Assembly: GCA_963791235.1 (NCBI GenBank)
Contig: CAWBRW010000013.1
Location: 62,001 to 126,000 of the forward strand
DNA length: 64,000 bases
Reading direction: 5' to 3'
Origin: JALORV01 sp963791235
GTDB lineage: Bacteria > Pseudomonadota > Gammaproteobacteria > Burkholderiales > Burkholderiaceae_F
Shown here: positions 56,153-64,000 of the stretch, piece by piece
Layout: every line of letters begins with the position of its first letter
Position numbering within the stretch: position 1 is the first letter of the stretch
The notes under the pieces: model-generated
What the model was told of the DNA's origin: nothing
What the model saw: only the letters and a program-made list of their open reading frames with translations
The model's database searches: none
Made by a program: the position numbers and the translations under genes

Positions 56153-59098
56153 TCAGCCTTCGATCTGCTTGATCAGTTCGACCGCCGCCTGGCGCTGCTC
56201 GCGCGTACCGTCGCGCATGACCTCGTCGAGCAGTTCACGCGCGCCGTCCTTGACGCCCAGGTCGATGTAGCCGCGGGCCAGGTCCAGCTTGGTCGCCATC
56301 TGCTGCGCCAGCGCACTGCCCGGCTCGGTTTCGCCGCGCTTCGTTGTCGGATTCAGGCTGACCGCGGACAGGTCGAAATCGATCAGCGGCACTGTCGCCT
56401 GATCCGTGTTCGCGGTCAGACGCTGTGCCGCCTCGTCCGGCAATGCGCCCACTTCGGCGGTTGCCGGCTGCTTCTTGCCGATGACGGTCGGACGCGACAG
56501 CGCCTCGGCGGCTGGAGCGGTCGGCATCTTCGTCGACGGGATGTTGAGGTCGAGGTCCGGGATCAGGCCCGCACCGGTTGCCGTCGGCTGCAGGTTGGGC
56601 ACCGTCTTCGGCAGCGCGATGTCCAGGTCGGCCAGCGCGGGCGGCTCGGTGCGTCCAACGGGCTTGCTGCCGGTGGGCTTGAAGCCAAAGTCGACGTCTG
56701 ACGACTTTGCATCAGGTGCGTCGAAGGTCGGCATCTTCGTCGGCGGCTCGAGATTCATCTTGGTCGGGCCAAGATCGAAGTCGAGGGACGAGAAGTCCGC
56801 GGCTGCCGGCGCCGGTGCGGGTGCGCTACCGGCCTGCTGACCTGGCAACGTGGCATGGAACTGCGTCGTCGGAGCGGAAGTCGTGTTCGGACCCGACATC
56901 TTCGTGTCGGCCGGCATCTTCGTGTCGCCCACCGACATCGTGGTGTCGGCACCGGACATGCGGGTGTCGACGACCATCTTCGTCAGCGGCGGGGCGCCAC
57001 TGCCAGCCTGCATGACCGAGTCGGCGCCACGCAAGGCGCCGAGATCCAGGCCCGAAGTCGGGCCACCGCCCAGCGTCGACGGTCCGCGACCCTTGGTGTT
57101 CGGATCGATGCGGAATCCGCTGGTCGTGCCCCGTCCGACCGTGTCGGGGGCGGCACCGGCAAACATCGCATGTCCAGGGTCCATCGCGTGGCCGAGCTTG
57201 AGGGCCTTCTCCCAATCCTCGCCGGCGCCACCGGTACGGTCGCGCAGGTCCTCGACCATCGACATGAAAGCCGCCTTGTCGCCGCGACGCGAGAAGATCT
57301 CGAGGAGCTTCACTCGCACGGCGTGACGATCAGGCTGCATGCGCAGCGCTTCCTTCAGGATGTCTTCGGCCTGCTCTTCGCGCCCGTAGGCGATGTAGAC
57401 GTCAGCCTCGGCGACCGGGTCGACCTCGTTCGAATCCAGCTGGGACGCGGCCGGGATGAAACTCGAATTGAACGTGCTGGTGCCGGTGTCGACACTCTGC
57501 CCGCCGGTAGCACCGAACAGGGAGTTGGCCTGCAGGCCCTCTCCGGTGTCCTTGAACTTGTCGCCGGACTCGGACTTGCGCTTGCGGTACCAGCTCCAGC
57601 CGAACAGACCCGCCAGCAGCGCGATGATGCCCGCCAGTCCGAGCTGCGTCGTCGTGTTCCCGAGCAGATCACCGATGAAGCTGGGCTCTTCCACGGGTGC
57701 CGGTGGTGGTGGCGGAGCCGCTTTCTTGACCGGGGCCGGTGCCGGAACCGGTGCGGCGACTGGAGGTGCCACGACCTTCGGTGGTTCGACGGGAGCCGGG
57801 GCCGGCGCCGGTGTGGCAGCTGCGGTCGGGGCTGGCACCGGCACGGGCGTAGCGGCCGGAGCGGTGACGGCTGGCGCCGGGGTCCCGGTCTTACCTTCGG
57901 CTGACTTCTGCGCCTGGGCACCGGCCTTGGACTGGACCTGGAGCGCCTTCTGAATGGCCTCGTTGGTCCTCTTCAGCTGGGCAGCCTTTTCCTCCTCTTC
58001 CTTCACGGCGCGCGCCTTGGCGGCCGCCTCGTCCGCCTTGGCGGCAGCTGCCGCGGCGGCCGTGCCCTTGTCATCGGCGCGGGCGATCTTCAGTTGATCG
58101 CCACCTGGCTTGGCGGTCGCGCTCTTGTCCTCCACCTTGGCGGTGACGCGGCCACCGCCCGCCGCGGCCGGCGGAGCAGAGGCCACCGGGGCGGCTCCAG
58201 CGGCCTGGGCCAGGCGGCTGCGGTACTGGGCAAAGTCGGCGCTCTGCGCCGCTACTTCGCGGCGCGCTTCCGGAGCCGCCATCGCGGCGGCCTCGGCGTC
58301 CGACGGAATCGCCAACTGCGCACCACTGCGCAGCAGGTTCATATTCTTGTTGATGAACGCGTCCGGGTTGGCCCGGAACAGCGCCACCAGCATCTGGTCC
58401 AGCGATGCCGCGCCGCGGTTCTGGTTGGCGATCTTGCCTAGTGTGTCACCCGACTTCACGGAATACGTTCCCCCAGCCGCCGCTGCGGGAGCCGGCGCAG
58501 GCGAGGTGGCCGCTTTGGGTTCCGGCAGCGGTGCCGCCGCCGGGGCAGGTGCAGGTGCAGGTGCAGCCGCGATCGGCGCGGGTGCGGGCGTGGGTGCCGA
58601 AGCGCGTGGAGCCGGAAGCGGCGCGGCCGCCACCGGGGCCGGTGGCGCGGCCGGTGCAACGACGTCCGGCGCGCCCTTCAGCGCCGGCGGATCCAGCAGA
58701 ACCGTGTACTCGCGTACGACGCGGCCAGTCGCCCAGGTGAGCTCGACCATCATGTCCAGGTAGGGCTCGTTGACCGGCTGCGCCGACGTGATGCGGACCG
58801 TGTAGGTCCCGTCGGGGCGCCGATCAAGTGCGAACCGGACGTTTGTAAGTGCCGGATTGAATTCGAGATTCGCTGCCCGGAACGCCGACAACGGCGCCAG
58901 GCGCACCTGCAGGGTTGGCGCTTCGTCGCGCCCGACGGAGGTCACCTCCAGTTCGGCGCGCAGTGGCTGACCCAGTCCGGACTGCACCGACAGGCGGCCA
59001 AGTCCCGCCGCGTCGACCCCCAGGGCGGTCAGCCCGAGGCCTAACGCAAGCGAAAGCGCGCACCACACGGGCGCGCGCGCAAATTTTTCGGATGGCAT
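56153..59098 (-). CDS. fimV: FimV/HubP-type polar peptidoglycan-binding hub protein
   Basis: Large inner-membrane protein (981 residues). Order: signal peptide (WCALSLALGLGLTALGVDA), FimV N-terminal domain (GLGRLSVQSGLGQPLRAELEV), Pro/Ala linker, LysM domain (about 215-270, TYSVKSGDTLGKIANQNRGA), a coiled-coil-like Ala/Lys/Glu stretch, membrane segment (LGLAGIIALLAGLFGWSWY), then an acidic cytoplasmic part with a TPR-like unit (EADVYIAYGREEQAEDILKEALRMQPDRHAVRVKLLEIF) and the FimV C-terminal motif LDLARGYIDLGVKDGARELLDEVM. Relatives organise type IV pili, chemotaxis and polarity at the cell pole. The cytoplasmic part carries eight short T(K/R/T)M repeats. Confidence 0.95.
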   Translation of the reverse strand: MPSEKFARAPVWCALSLALGLGLTALGVDAAGLGRLSVQSGLGQPLRAELEVTSVGRDEAPTLQVRLAPLSAFRAANLEFNPALTNVRFALDRRPDGTYTVRITSAQPVNEPYLDMMVELTWATGRVVREYTVLLDPPALKGAPDVVAPAAPPAPVAAAPLPAPRASAPTPAPAPIAAAPAPAPAPAAAPLPEPKAATSPAPAPAAAAGGTYSVKSGDTLGKIANQNRGAASLDQMLVALFRANPDAFINKNMNLLRSGAQLAIPSDAEAAAMAAPEARREVAAQSADFAQYRSRLAQAAGAAPVASAPPAAAGGGRVTAKVEDKSATAKPGGDQLKIARADDKGTAAAAAAAKADEAAAKARAVKEEEEKAAQLKRTNEAIQKALQVQSKAGAQAQKSAEGKTGTPAPAVTAPAATPVPVPAPTAAATPAPAPAPVEPPKVVAPPVAAPVPAPAPVKKAAPPPPPAPVEEPSFIGDLLGNTTTQLGLAGIIALLAGLFGWSWYRKRKSESGDKFKDTGEGLQANSLFGATGGQSVDTGTSTFNSSFIPAASQLDSNEVDPVAEADVYIAYGREEQAEDILKEALRMQPDRHAVRVKLLEIFSRRGDKAAFMSMVEDLRDRTGGAGEDWEKALKLGHAMDPGHAMFAGAAPDTVGRGTTSGFRIDPNTKGRGPSTLGGGPTSGLDLGALRGADSVMQAGSGAPPLTKMVVDTRMSGADTTMSVGDTKMPADTKMSGPNTTSAPTTQFHATLPGQQAGSAPAPAPAAADFSSLDFDLGPTKMNLEPPTKMPTFDAPDAKSSDVDFGFKPTGSKPVGRTEPPALADLDIALPKTVPNLQPTATGAGLIPDLDLNIPSTKMPTAPAAEALSRPTVIGKKQPATAEVGALPDEAAQRLTANTDQATVPLIDFDLSAVSLNPTTKRGETEPGSALAQQMATKLDLARGYIDLGVKDGARELLDEVMRDGTREQRQAAVELIKQIEG

Positions 59099-59245
59099 TC
59101 AGCCCCCTGCCGTATCAGATCGTTTTTCGAACTTAACATCATGGACTTAGGGCGGCAAGCTTAGAAAAAGCCGTAAGTCACGCCTTTATGTGAGAAATGG
59201 GACACCGCCGCAACATGCGGCCGAAGCCCCGTTTCTGCCCAGCGG

Positions 59246-60373
59246 CTACAGCTTGCCGAGCACAATCCGCAACATGCGACGCAGCGGCTCCGCGGCGCCC
59301 CACAGCAGCTGGTCACCGACCGTGAACGCTCCAATGTAATCGGCACCAAGCGCCAGCTTGCGCAGCCGCCCGACGGGTATTGACATCGTGCCGGTCACTG
59401 CCGCGGGAGTGAGTTCGCGGATGCTTGCGTCCTTCGTGTTCGGTACCAGCTTCACCCACTCGTTGTCGCTGCGAATCATGGCCTCGATGTCAGCCAGCGC
59501 CACGTCACGCCGCAGCTTGATCGTCAACGACTGCGAGTGGCAGCGCATCGCGCCGATGCGCACGCAGATCGAGTCGATCGGCGTCGCGGCAGCGCCGAAA
59601 CCCGGGCCACGACCGAGGATTTTGTTGGTCTCGGCGCCGCCCTTCCACTCTTCAAGGCTGGTGCCGTCGCCCCGATCGGCATCGATCCACGGAATCAGGT
59701 TGCCTGCCAGCGGCACGATGAAGTTCTGGGTCTCGTCGTCGCCCAGCGCACGCTGGCGGCCGATGATGCGGCGGTCGATCTCGAGGATCGCGCTGGCCGG
59801 ATCGGCCAGCAGGTCGCGCACCTCGGCGTTCAAGGTGCCGAACTGCGTCAGCAGTTCACGCATGTGCGGCGCGCCGCCGCCGGAAGCGGCCTGGTACGTG
59901 GTGCACGTCATCCATTCGACGAGGTCGTGCTTGAACAACGCCCCCACCCCCATCAGCATGCAACTCACTGTGCAGTTGCCGCCGATGTAGTTCTTGACGC
60001 CACGCGCCAATGCCGCATCGATGACCGGGCGATTGACCGGATCGAGGATGATCACTGCGTCGTCCTGCATGCGCAGCGTCTTCGCCGCATCGATCCAGTA
60101 GCCGTTCCAGCCGGTCGCCCGCAGTTTCGAATACACGGCCTTGGTGTAGTCGCTGCCCTGGCACGTGATGATCGTGTCCAGGTCCGAGAGCGCGGCGATG
60201 TCGTCGGCCTGCTTCAGTTTCCCGCTCGACCGTGGCACCGATGGCGCCGCACCGCCGGCGTTGGAAGTGCTGAAGAACGTCGTGTCGATCAGGTCGAAGT
60301 CCCCCTCGGTGCTCATGCGGTCCATCAGGACCGACCCCACCATGCCACGCCACCCTACGATGCCTACCTTCAT
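59246..60373 (-). CDS. asd: Aspartate-semialdehyde dehydrogenase
   Basis: NADPH enzyme of 375 residues making aspartate semialdehyde for Lys, Met, Thr and cell-wall diaminopimelate. VGIVGWRGMVGSVLMDRM cofactor loop, FFSTSNAGGAAPSV, active Cys in NYIGGNCTVSCMLMGVG and RIGAMRCHSQSLTIKL with the catalytic His are present. This is the gammaproteobacterial-type Asd. It follows leuB by 24 bp. Confidence 0.97.
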   Translation of the reverse strand: MKVGIVGWRGMVGSVLMDRMSTEGDFDLIDTTFFSTSNAGGAAPSVPRSSGKLKQADDIAALSDLDTIITCQGSDYTKAVYSKLRATGWNGYWIDAAKTLRMQDDAVIILDPVNRPVIDAALARGVKNYIGGNCTVSCMLMGVGALFKHDLVEWMTCTTYQAASGGGAPHMRELLTQFGTLNAEVRDLLADPASAILEIDRRIIGRQRALGDDETQNFIVPLAGNLIPWIDADRGDGTSLEEWKGGAETNKILGRGPGFGAAATPIDSICVRIGAMRCHSQSLTIKLRRDVALADIEAMIRSDNEWVKLVPNTKDASIRELTPAAVTGTMSIPVGRLRKLALGADYIGAFTVGDQLLWGAAEPLRRMLRIVLGKL

Positions 60374-60397
60374 GTCTTCCTCTTGCCCGTCAATTCA

Positions 60398-61468
60398 TCA
60401 TGCCAACGCAGCCACTACCGCTTCGCCCATCGCAATCGTTCCCACCGCCGCCGCGCCCGGTGCAGCAATGTCGGCAGTTCGCAGGCCCTGCGCAAGCACC
60501 CTGCGCACGGCAGCTTCGATCCGGTCCGCCTGCTCGGGCCGATTCAGCGAGTAACGCAGCATCATCGCCGCGGAGAGGATGGTGGCCAGCGGGTTGGCGA
60601 CGCCCTTTCCGGCGATGTCCGGGGCGCTGCCGTGGGACGGCTCATACAGCCCCTGGCTGCGCTCGTTCAGCGACGCCGACGGCAGCATGCCGATCGAACC
60701 GGTCAGCATGGCCGCTTCGTCGGAGAGTATGTCGCCGAACATGTTGCCGGTCACGATCACGTCAAACTTTTTCGGCGCCTTGACGAGCTGCATCGCCGCG
60801 TTGTCGACGTACATGTGCTCGAGTTCGACGTCAGGGTATCCGGCCGCGATCTCGGTGACGACGTCCTTCCAGAACTGGAAGGTCTCGAGCACATTGGCCT
60901 TGTCGACGCTGGTGACCTTTTTGCCGCGCTTGCGTGCGGCCTGGAATGCGACGTGCGCGATGCGCTCGATCTCCGGCCGGCTGTAGCGCATCGTGTCGAA
61001 CGCTTCGGGCGCGCCGGCAAAGGGACCATCGGGTGCGCTGCGACGTCCGCGCGGCTGGCCGAAGTAGATGTCGCCGGTGAGCTCTCGCACGATGAGGATG
61101 TCGAGTCCCGCGATCAGTTCGGGCTTCAGGCTCGACGCGTCGGTCAGCTCCGCGTAGCAGATCGCCGGCCGGAAGTTGGCGAACAGTCCCAGGTGCTTGC
61201 GCAGTCCGAGGATGGCCTGTTCCGGGCGCAATGCGCGCTCGAGCTTGTCGTACTTCCAGTCGCCGACCGCACCGAACAGCACCGCGCCGGCCGACTGTGC
61301 GAGCTTGAGCGTGGCTTCGGGCAACGGGTGGCCGCAGGCATCGTAGGCTGCGCCGCCGACGTCGGCGAACTCGAACTCGAAGCGCTCACCGAGCGCGCGC
61401 AGGACCTTGACCGCCTCGGCGACGATTTCCTTGCCGATGCCGTCGCCCGGCAATACCGCGATTTTCAT
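60398..61468 (-). CDS. leuB: 3-Isopropylmalate dehydrogenase
   Basis: Leucine-pathway oxidative decarboxylase of 356 residues from ATG 61468 (MKIAVLPGDGIGKEI). A frame extension to 61495 adds an unconvincing nine residues. RPEQAILGLRKHLGLFANFRPA, VRELTGDIYFGQPRGR, KANVLETFQFWKDVV and YEPSHGSAPDIAGKGVANPLATILSAAMML are typical. It is 67 bp after leuD. Confidence 0.97.
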   Translation of the reverse strand: MKIAVLPGDGIGKEIVAEAVKVLRALGERFEFEFADVGGAAYDACGHPLPEATLKLAQSAGAVLFGAVGDWKYDKLERALRPEQAILGLRKHLGLFANFRPAICYAELTDASSLKPELIAGLDILIVRELTGDIYFGQPRGRRSAPDGPFAGAPEAFDTMRYSRPEIERIAHVAFQAARKRGKKVTSVDKANVLETFQFWKDVVTEIAAGYPDVELEHMYVDNAAMQLVKAPKKFDVIVTGNMFGDILSDEAAMLTGSIGMLPSASLNERSQGLYEPSHGSAPDIAGKGVANPLATILSAAMMLRYSLNRPEQADRIEAAVRRVLAQGLRTADIAAPGAAAVGTIAMGEAVVAALA

Positions 61469-61535
61469 GCGTTCCTCGTACGGGGCCGTGCTCACCCACC
61501 CCGCTCCTCCCCGACGTTCGGAACAGAGTGCGCGC

Positions 61536-62180
61536 TCAGGCCGTTTTTACCAGCCACGGCTGCTGCGCCAGCCGCCGTTTTTCGAACGCCTCGATCTTGT
61601 CCTTGTGCCGCAGCGTCAGTCCGATGTCATCGAGCCCATTGACCATGCAGTACTTGCGAAACGCCGCGATCTCGAACGGCTGTTCGCGGCCATCAGCCTC
61701 GATCACCACCTGGCGCGGCAGGTCGACCGTCAGGCGGTACCCCACGTACGCGGCGACCTCATGAAACAGCCGATCGATGACGAGTTCCGGCAACACGACC
61801 GGAAGCAATCCGTTCTTCAGGCTGTTGTTCTGGAAGATGTCGGCGTAACTCGGCGCGATGACCACACGAAAGCCGTATTGCGTCAGCGCCCACGGCGCAT
61901 GCTCACGCGACGAACCACAGCCGAAATTCTTGCGCGCCAGCAGGATCGAGGCGCCCTGGTAGCGCGACTGGTTCAGCACGAAGTCCGGATTGAGCGGCCG
62001 ACGGGCGTGATCCATGCCCGGCTCGCCATGATCCAGATAGCGCCACTCGTCGAACAGGTTGGGGCCGAAGCCGGTCCGCCTGATCGACTTCAGGAACTGC
62101 TTCGGAATGATCGCGTCGGTATCGACGTTGGCGCGATCGAGCGGTGCGACCAACCCGGCGTGGATCGTGAAGGCGTCCAT
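61536..62180 (-). CDS. leuD: 3-Isopropylmalate dehydratase small subunit
   Basis: Swivel subunit of isopropylmalate isomerase, 214 residues: APLDRANVDTDAIIPKQFLKSI, ILLARKNFGCGSSREHAPWAL and SYADIFQNNSLKNGLLPVVL. It works with LeuC, from which it is separated only by the small lipoprotein gene. Confidence 0.97.
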   Translation of the reverse strand: MDAFTIHAGLVAPLDRANVDTDAIIPKQFLKSIRRTGFGPNLFDEWRYLDHGEPGMDHARRPLNPDFVLNQSRYQGASILLARKNFGCGSSREHAPWALTQYGFRVVIAPSYADIFQNNSLKNGLLPVVLPELVIDRLFHEVAAYVGYRLTVDLPRQVVIEADGREQPFEIAAFRKYCMVNGLDDIGLTLRHKDKIEAFEKRRLAQQPWLVKTA

Positions 62181-62189
62181 CGATGCCCC

Positions 62190-62324
62190 CTAGTTCTTCT
62201 TTCCTCGATTGGCGGCCTTTTCAACTGCGCCGCCCGCTGCTTCCATATCCTTGCCAAGGCCCGCGACGGTGTTACAACCTGCGACCACGAGGACAGCAGC
62301 GATCAACGTCACCAGCCTGCTCAT
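62190..62324 (-). CDS. Entericidin-family small lipoprotein
   Basis: A 44-residue lipoprotein precursor: MSRLVTLIAAVLVVAGCNTV with a lipobox (VAGC), then AGLGKDMEAAGGAVEKAANR. The CNTxxGxGxDxxxxG pattern is that of entericidin A/B-like proteins. Its ATG overlaps the leuC stop (ATGA) and its stop is 9 bp before leuD. It is thus translated from the leucine operon, an arrangement I recall as common in this class. The role is unknown; entericidins are cell-envelope toxin/antidote-like lipoproteins in enterics. Confidence 0.85.
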   Translation of the reverse strand: MSRLVTLIAAVLVVAGCNTVAGLGKDMEAAGGAVEKAANRGKKN

Positions 62325-63745
62325 TGGAGTCTCCTGATGTCGGCGAAGTGTCCTTCAATGGCCGCTGCAGCCGCCATCGCCGGGGATACGAGATGGGTGC
62401 GGCCGCCGGCACCCTGCCGGCCCTCGAAGTTTCGATTGCTGGTCGAGGCGCAGCGCTCACCCGGTTCCAACCTGTCGGCGTTCATCGCCAGACACATTGA
62501 ACACCCCGGTTCGCGCCACTCGAAGCCGGCGGCTCGAAACACCTCATGCAAGCCTTCGCGCTCGGCCTGCGCCTTCACCAGCCCCGAGCCGGGAACCACC
62601 ATCGCCAGCTTGACGCTGGAAGCCACGCGCTTGCCAAGCCGCTTCACGACCCAGGCCGCCTCGCGCAGGTCTTCAATGCGCGAATTGGTGCAGGAGCCGA
62701 TGAACACCTTGTCGATGCGGATGTCGGCGATGCGCGTCTTCGGCGTCAGGCCCATGTAGCGAAGCGCCCGCTCGATGCCCTCGCGCTTGACCGGATCTTT
62801 TTCCGCCTCAGGATCCGGGACAATGCCATCGATCGTGGTCACCATTTCCGGCGATGTGCCCCACGTGACCTGTGGCTTGATCTCCTCCGCACGCAACTCC
62901 ACGACGCGATCAAAGTGCGCGCCGGGATCGGACCGCAGCGTGCGCCAGACAGCGGCGGCCTGCTCGAACATCGGGCCCTGTGGGGAAAACGGGCGACCAC
63001 GTGTGTACTCGATCGTCTTCTCATCGACCGCGACCAGACCCGAGCGCGCGCCGGCCTCGATCGCCATGTTGCAGACGGTCATGCGGCCTTCGACGGACAG
63101 CGCCTCGATCGCGCTGCCACCGAACTCGATCGCAAAGCCGGTCCCACCGGCCGTGCCGATGCGACCGATGATCGCCAGCACGATGTCCTTCGCGGTGCAG
63201 CCGGCCGGCAGTTTGCCTTCGACGCGCACCAGCATGTTCTGCGCCTTCTTCATCAGCAGCGTCTGCGTGGCGAGCACATGCTCGACCTCGCTCGTGCCGA
63301 TGCCGAAGGCAAGGGCACCGAACGCACCGTGCGTGCTGGTGTGCGAGTCGCCGCAGACGACGGTCATGCCGGGCAGTGTGGCGCCCTGCTCCGGCCCCAT
63401 CACGTGCACGATGCCCTGGCGCTTGTCGAGGAAAGGAAAGTACGCCGCGGCCCCGAACTGGCGCATGTTGCTGTCGAGAGTGACGACCTGCTCCTTGGAG
63501 ATCGGATCGGTGATGCCGTCATAGCCGCGTTCCCATCCGGTCGTGGGTGTGTTGTGGTCCGCGGTGGCAACGATCGAACTGATGCGCCACGGAGTGCGGC
63601 CGGCGACGCGCAGGCCTTCGTACGCTTGCGGACTCGTGACTTCATGCACGAGGTGACGATCGATGTAGAGCACCGTGGTCCCGTCGTCTTCGACGTGGAC
63701 CACGTGATCGTCCCACAGCTTGTCGTACAGGGTGCGAGCTGACAT
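62321..63745 (-). CDS. leuC: 3-Isopropylmalate dehydratase large subunit
   Basis: Aconitase-type [4Fe-4S] subunit of 474 residues from ATG 63745 (MSARTLYDKLWDDHVVH); an open extension to 63826 looks non-coding. The cluster ligands are Cys in VFIGSCTNSRIEDLREAA and EPGCSMCLAMN. Also VVCGDSHTSTHGAFGALAFGIGTSEVEHVLATQ. It isomerises 2- to 3-isopropylmalate with LeuD. First gene of leuC-lipoprotein-leuD-leuB-asd here. Confidence 0.97.
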   Translation of the reverse strand: MSARTLYDKLWDDHVVHVEDDGTTVLYIDRHLVHEVTSPQAYEGLRVAGRTPWRISSIVATADHNTPTTGWERGYDGITDPISKEQVVTLDSNMRQFGAAAYFPFLDKRQGIVHVMGPEQGATLPGMTVVCGDSHTSTHGAFGALAFGIGTSEVEHVLATQTLLMKKAQNMLVRVEGKLPAGCTAKDIVLAIIGRIGTAGGTGFAIEFGGSAIEALSVEGRMTVCNMAIEAGARSGLVAVDEKTIEYTRGRPFSPQGPMFEQAAAVWRTLRSDPGAHFDRVVELRAEEIKPQVTWGTSPEMVTTIDGIVPDPEAEKDPVKREGIERALRYMGLTPKTRIADIRIDKVFIGSCTNSRIEDLREAAWVVKRLGKRVASSVKLAMVVPGSGLVKAQAEREGLHEVFRAAGFEWREPGCSMCLAMNADRLEPGERCASTSNRNFEGRQGAGGRTHLVSPAMAAAAAIEGHFADIRRLQ

Positions 63746-63936
63746 GGATCTGGCCGCACTCGGAAGGGCGCGGCGGGAGCGCCCGGGAAGAGGCGCACAG
63801 AGCGTTGAATTATGCCATCCGATCACGCCGTGCCGGGCGCTCTCCGCTTGCGACGTACATCCTCAAGTGACGGCGGAACGCGGTCGCGGGTTGCGCGGTC
63901 TCACGCTACGCTGTCAAAGCCTTCGCGGAGGAACAC

Positions 63937-64000
63937 GTGGACCGTCCCAATAATCGATCGACCCTGGCACGGCGTCATTTCGTCGCTGGTCTGGCCGGCG
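63937..64000 (+). CDS. Start of an exported protein with a twin-arginine leader (cut by window edge)
   Basis: GTG 63937, five bases after a good Shine-Dalgarno (GGAGGA, 63927-63932), opens a frame to the window end: VDRPNNRSTLARRHFVAGLAG. ARRHFVAGLAG is a Tat-like leader start. It is divergent from leuC with 191 bp between. Nothing more can be said of the product. Confidence 0.5.
   Translation, partial: MDRPNNRSTLARRHFVAGLAG

Overview
The window is GC-rich, gene-dense DNA whose gene orders are those of a betaproteobacterium, most likely of the Burkholderiales. The main evidence is the leuC / entericidin-like lipoprotein / leuD / leuB / asd / fimV / truA / trpF / trpB / trpA / accD / folC / dedD / cvpA / purF / metZ succession, a complete iscRSUA-hscBA-fdx-iscX operon, PHA phasins and a DUF2863 protein. 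The assignment is inferred from synteny and protein character, not from a database search. I saw no rRNA, tRNA, CRISPR array, insertion sequence or phage gene.

Layout. (1) 1-9161: an oligopeptide-type ABC permease pair (minus strand) divergent from four tandem paralogous substrate-binding proteins with twin-arginine leaders. The first copy is intact; the next three and both permeases carry single-base indels. (2) 9161-15757: an alpha/beta lipase, then a storage-lipid-like group: a two-domain fatty acyl reductase divergent from a phasin, a patatin-like phospholipase, a TetR regulator and a helical-repeat protein. (3) 15797-19754: a tiny Cys-rich protein, then malate synthase translationally coupled to a HAD dehalogenase, then isocitrate lyase (the glyoxylate shunt). 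(4) 20044-24900: rraA with an MFS transporter, a periplasmic 5'-nucleotidase and DUF2863. (5) 24930-30392: a cyclopropane synthase-like methyltransferase and a five-gene overlapping operon: deacetylase, EamA exporter, thioesterase, nitroreductase, tartrate dehydrogenase. (6) 30393-33695: a PhaP phasin with an evident promoter and repeated TGC/GCA elements, a probable unannotated structured RNA ending in a strong terminator, and prfB with its programmed frameshift. (7) 33692-38050: GNAT, SDR, lysS, Nudix, and an SbtA-like bicarbonate transporter with an SbtB-like PII protein. (8) 38078-43706: the isc operon, with a clear IscR-type site over its promoter. (9) 43783-46034: two exported proteins with ASPM/SPD-2/Hydin-type repeats and Gly-rich sorting tails, one fused to cytochrome c. 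(10) 46181-63745: metZ behind a SAM-II riboswitch plus intrinsic terminator, then the purine, folate, fatty acid, Trp, Asp-semialdehyde and Leu genes. (11) The start of a Tat-leader protein at the right edge.

Most genes sit in short operons with 1-8 bp stop/start overlaps. The most unusual items are the structured RNA at 31398-31537, the SAM-II element whose terminator abuts the metZ start codon, the SbtA/SbtB pair in a translation-gene operon, the cytochrome c / Hydin-repeat / sorting-tail pair, and the sharply clustered indels over the substrate-binding protein array.
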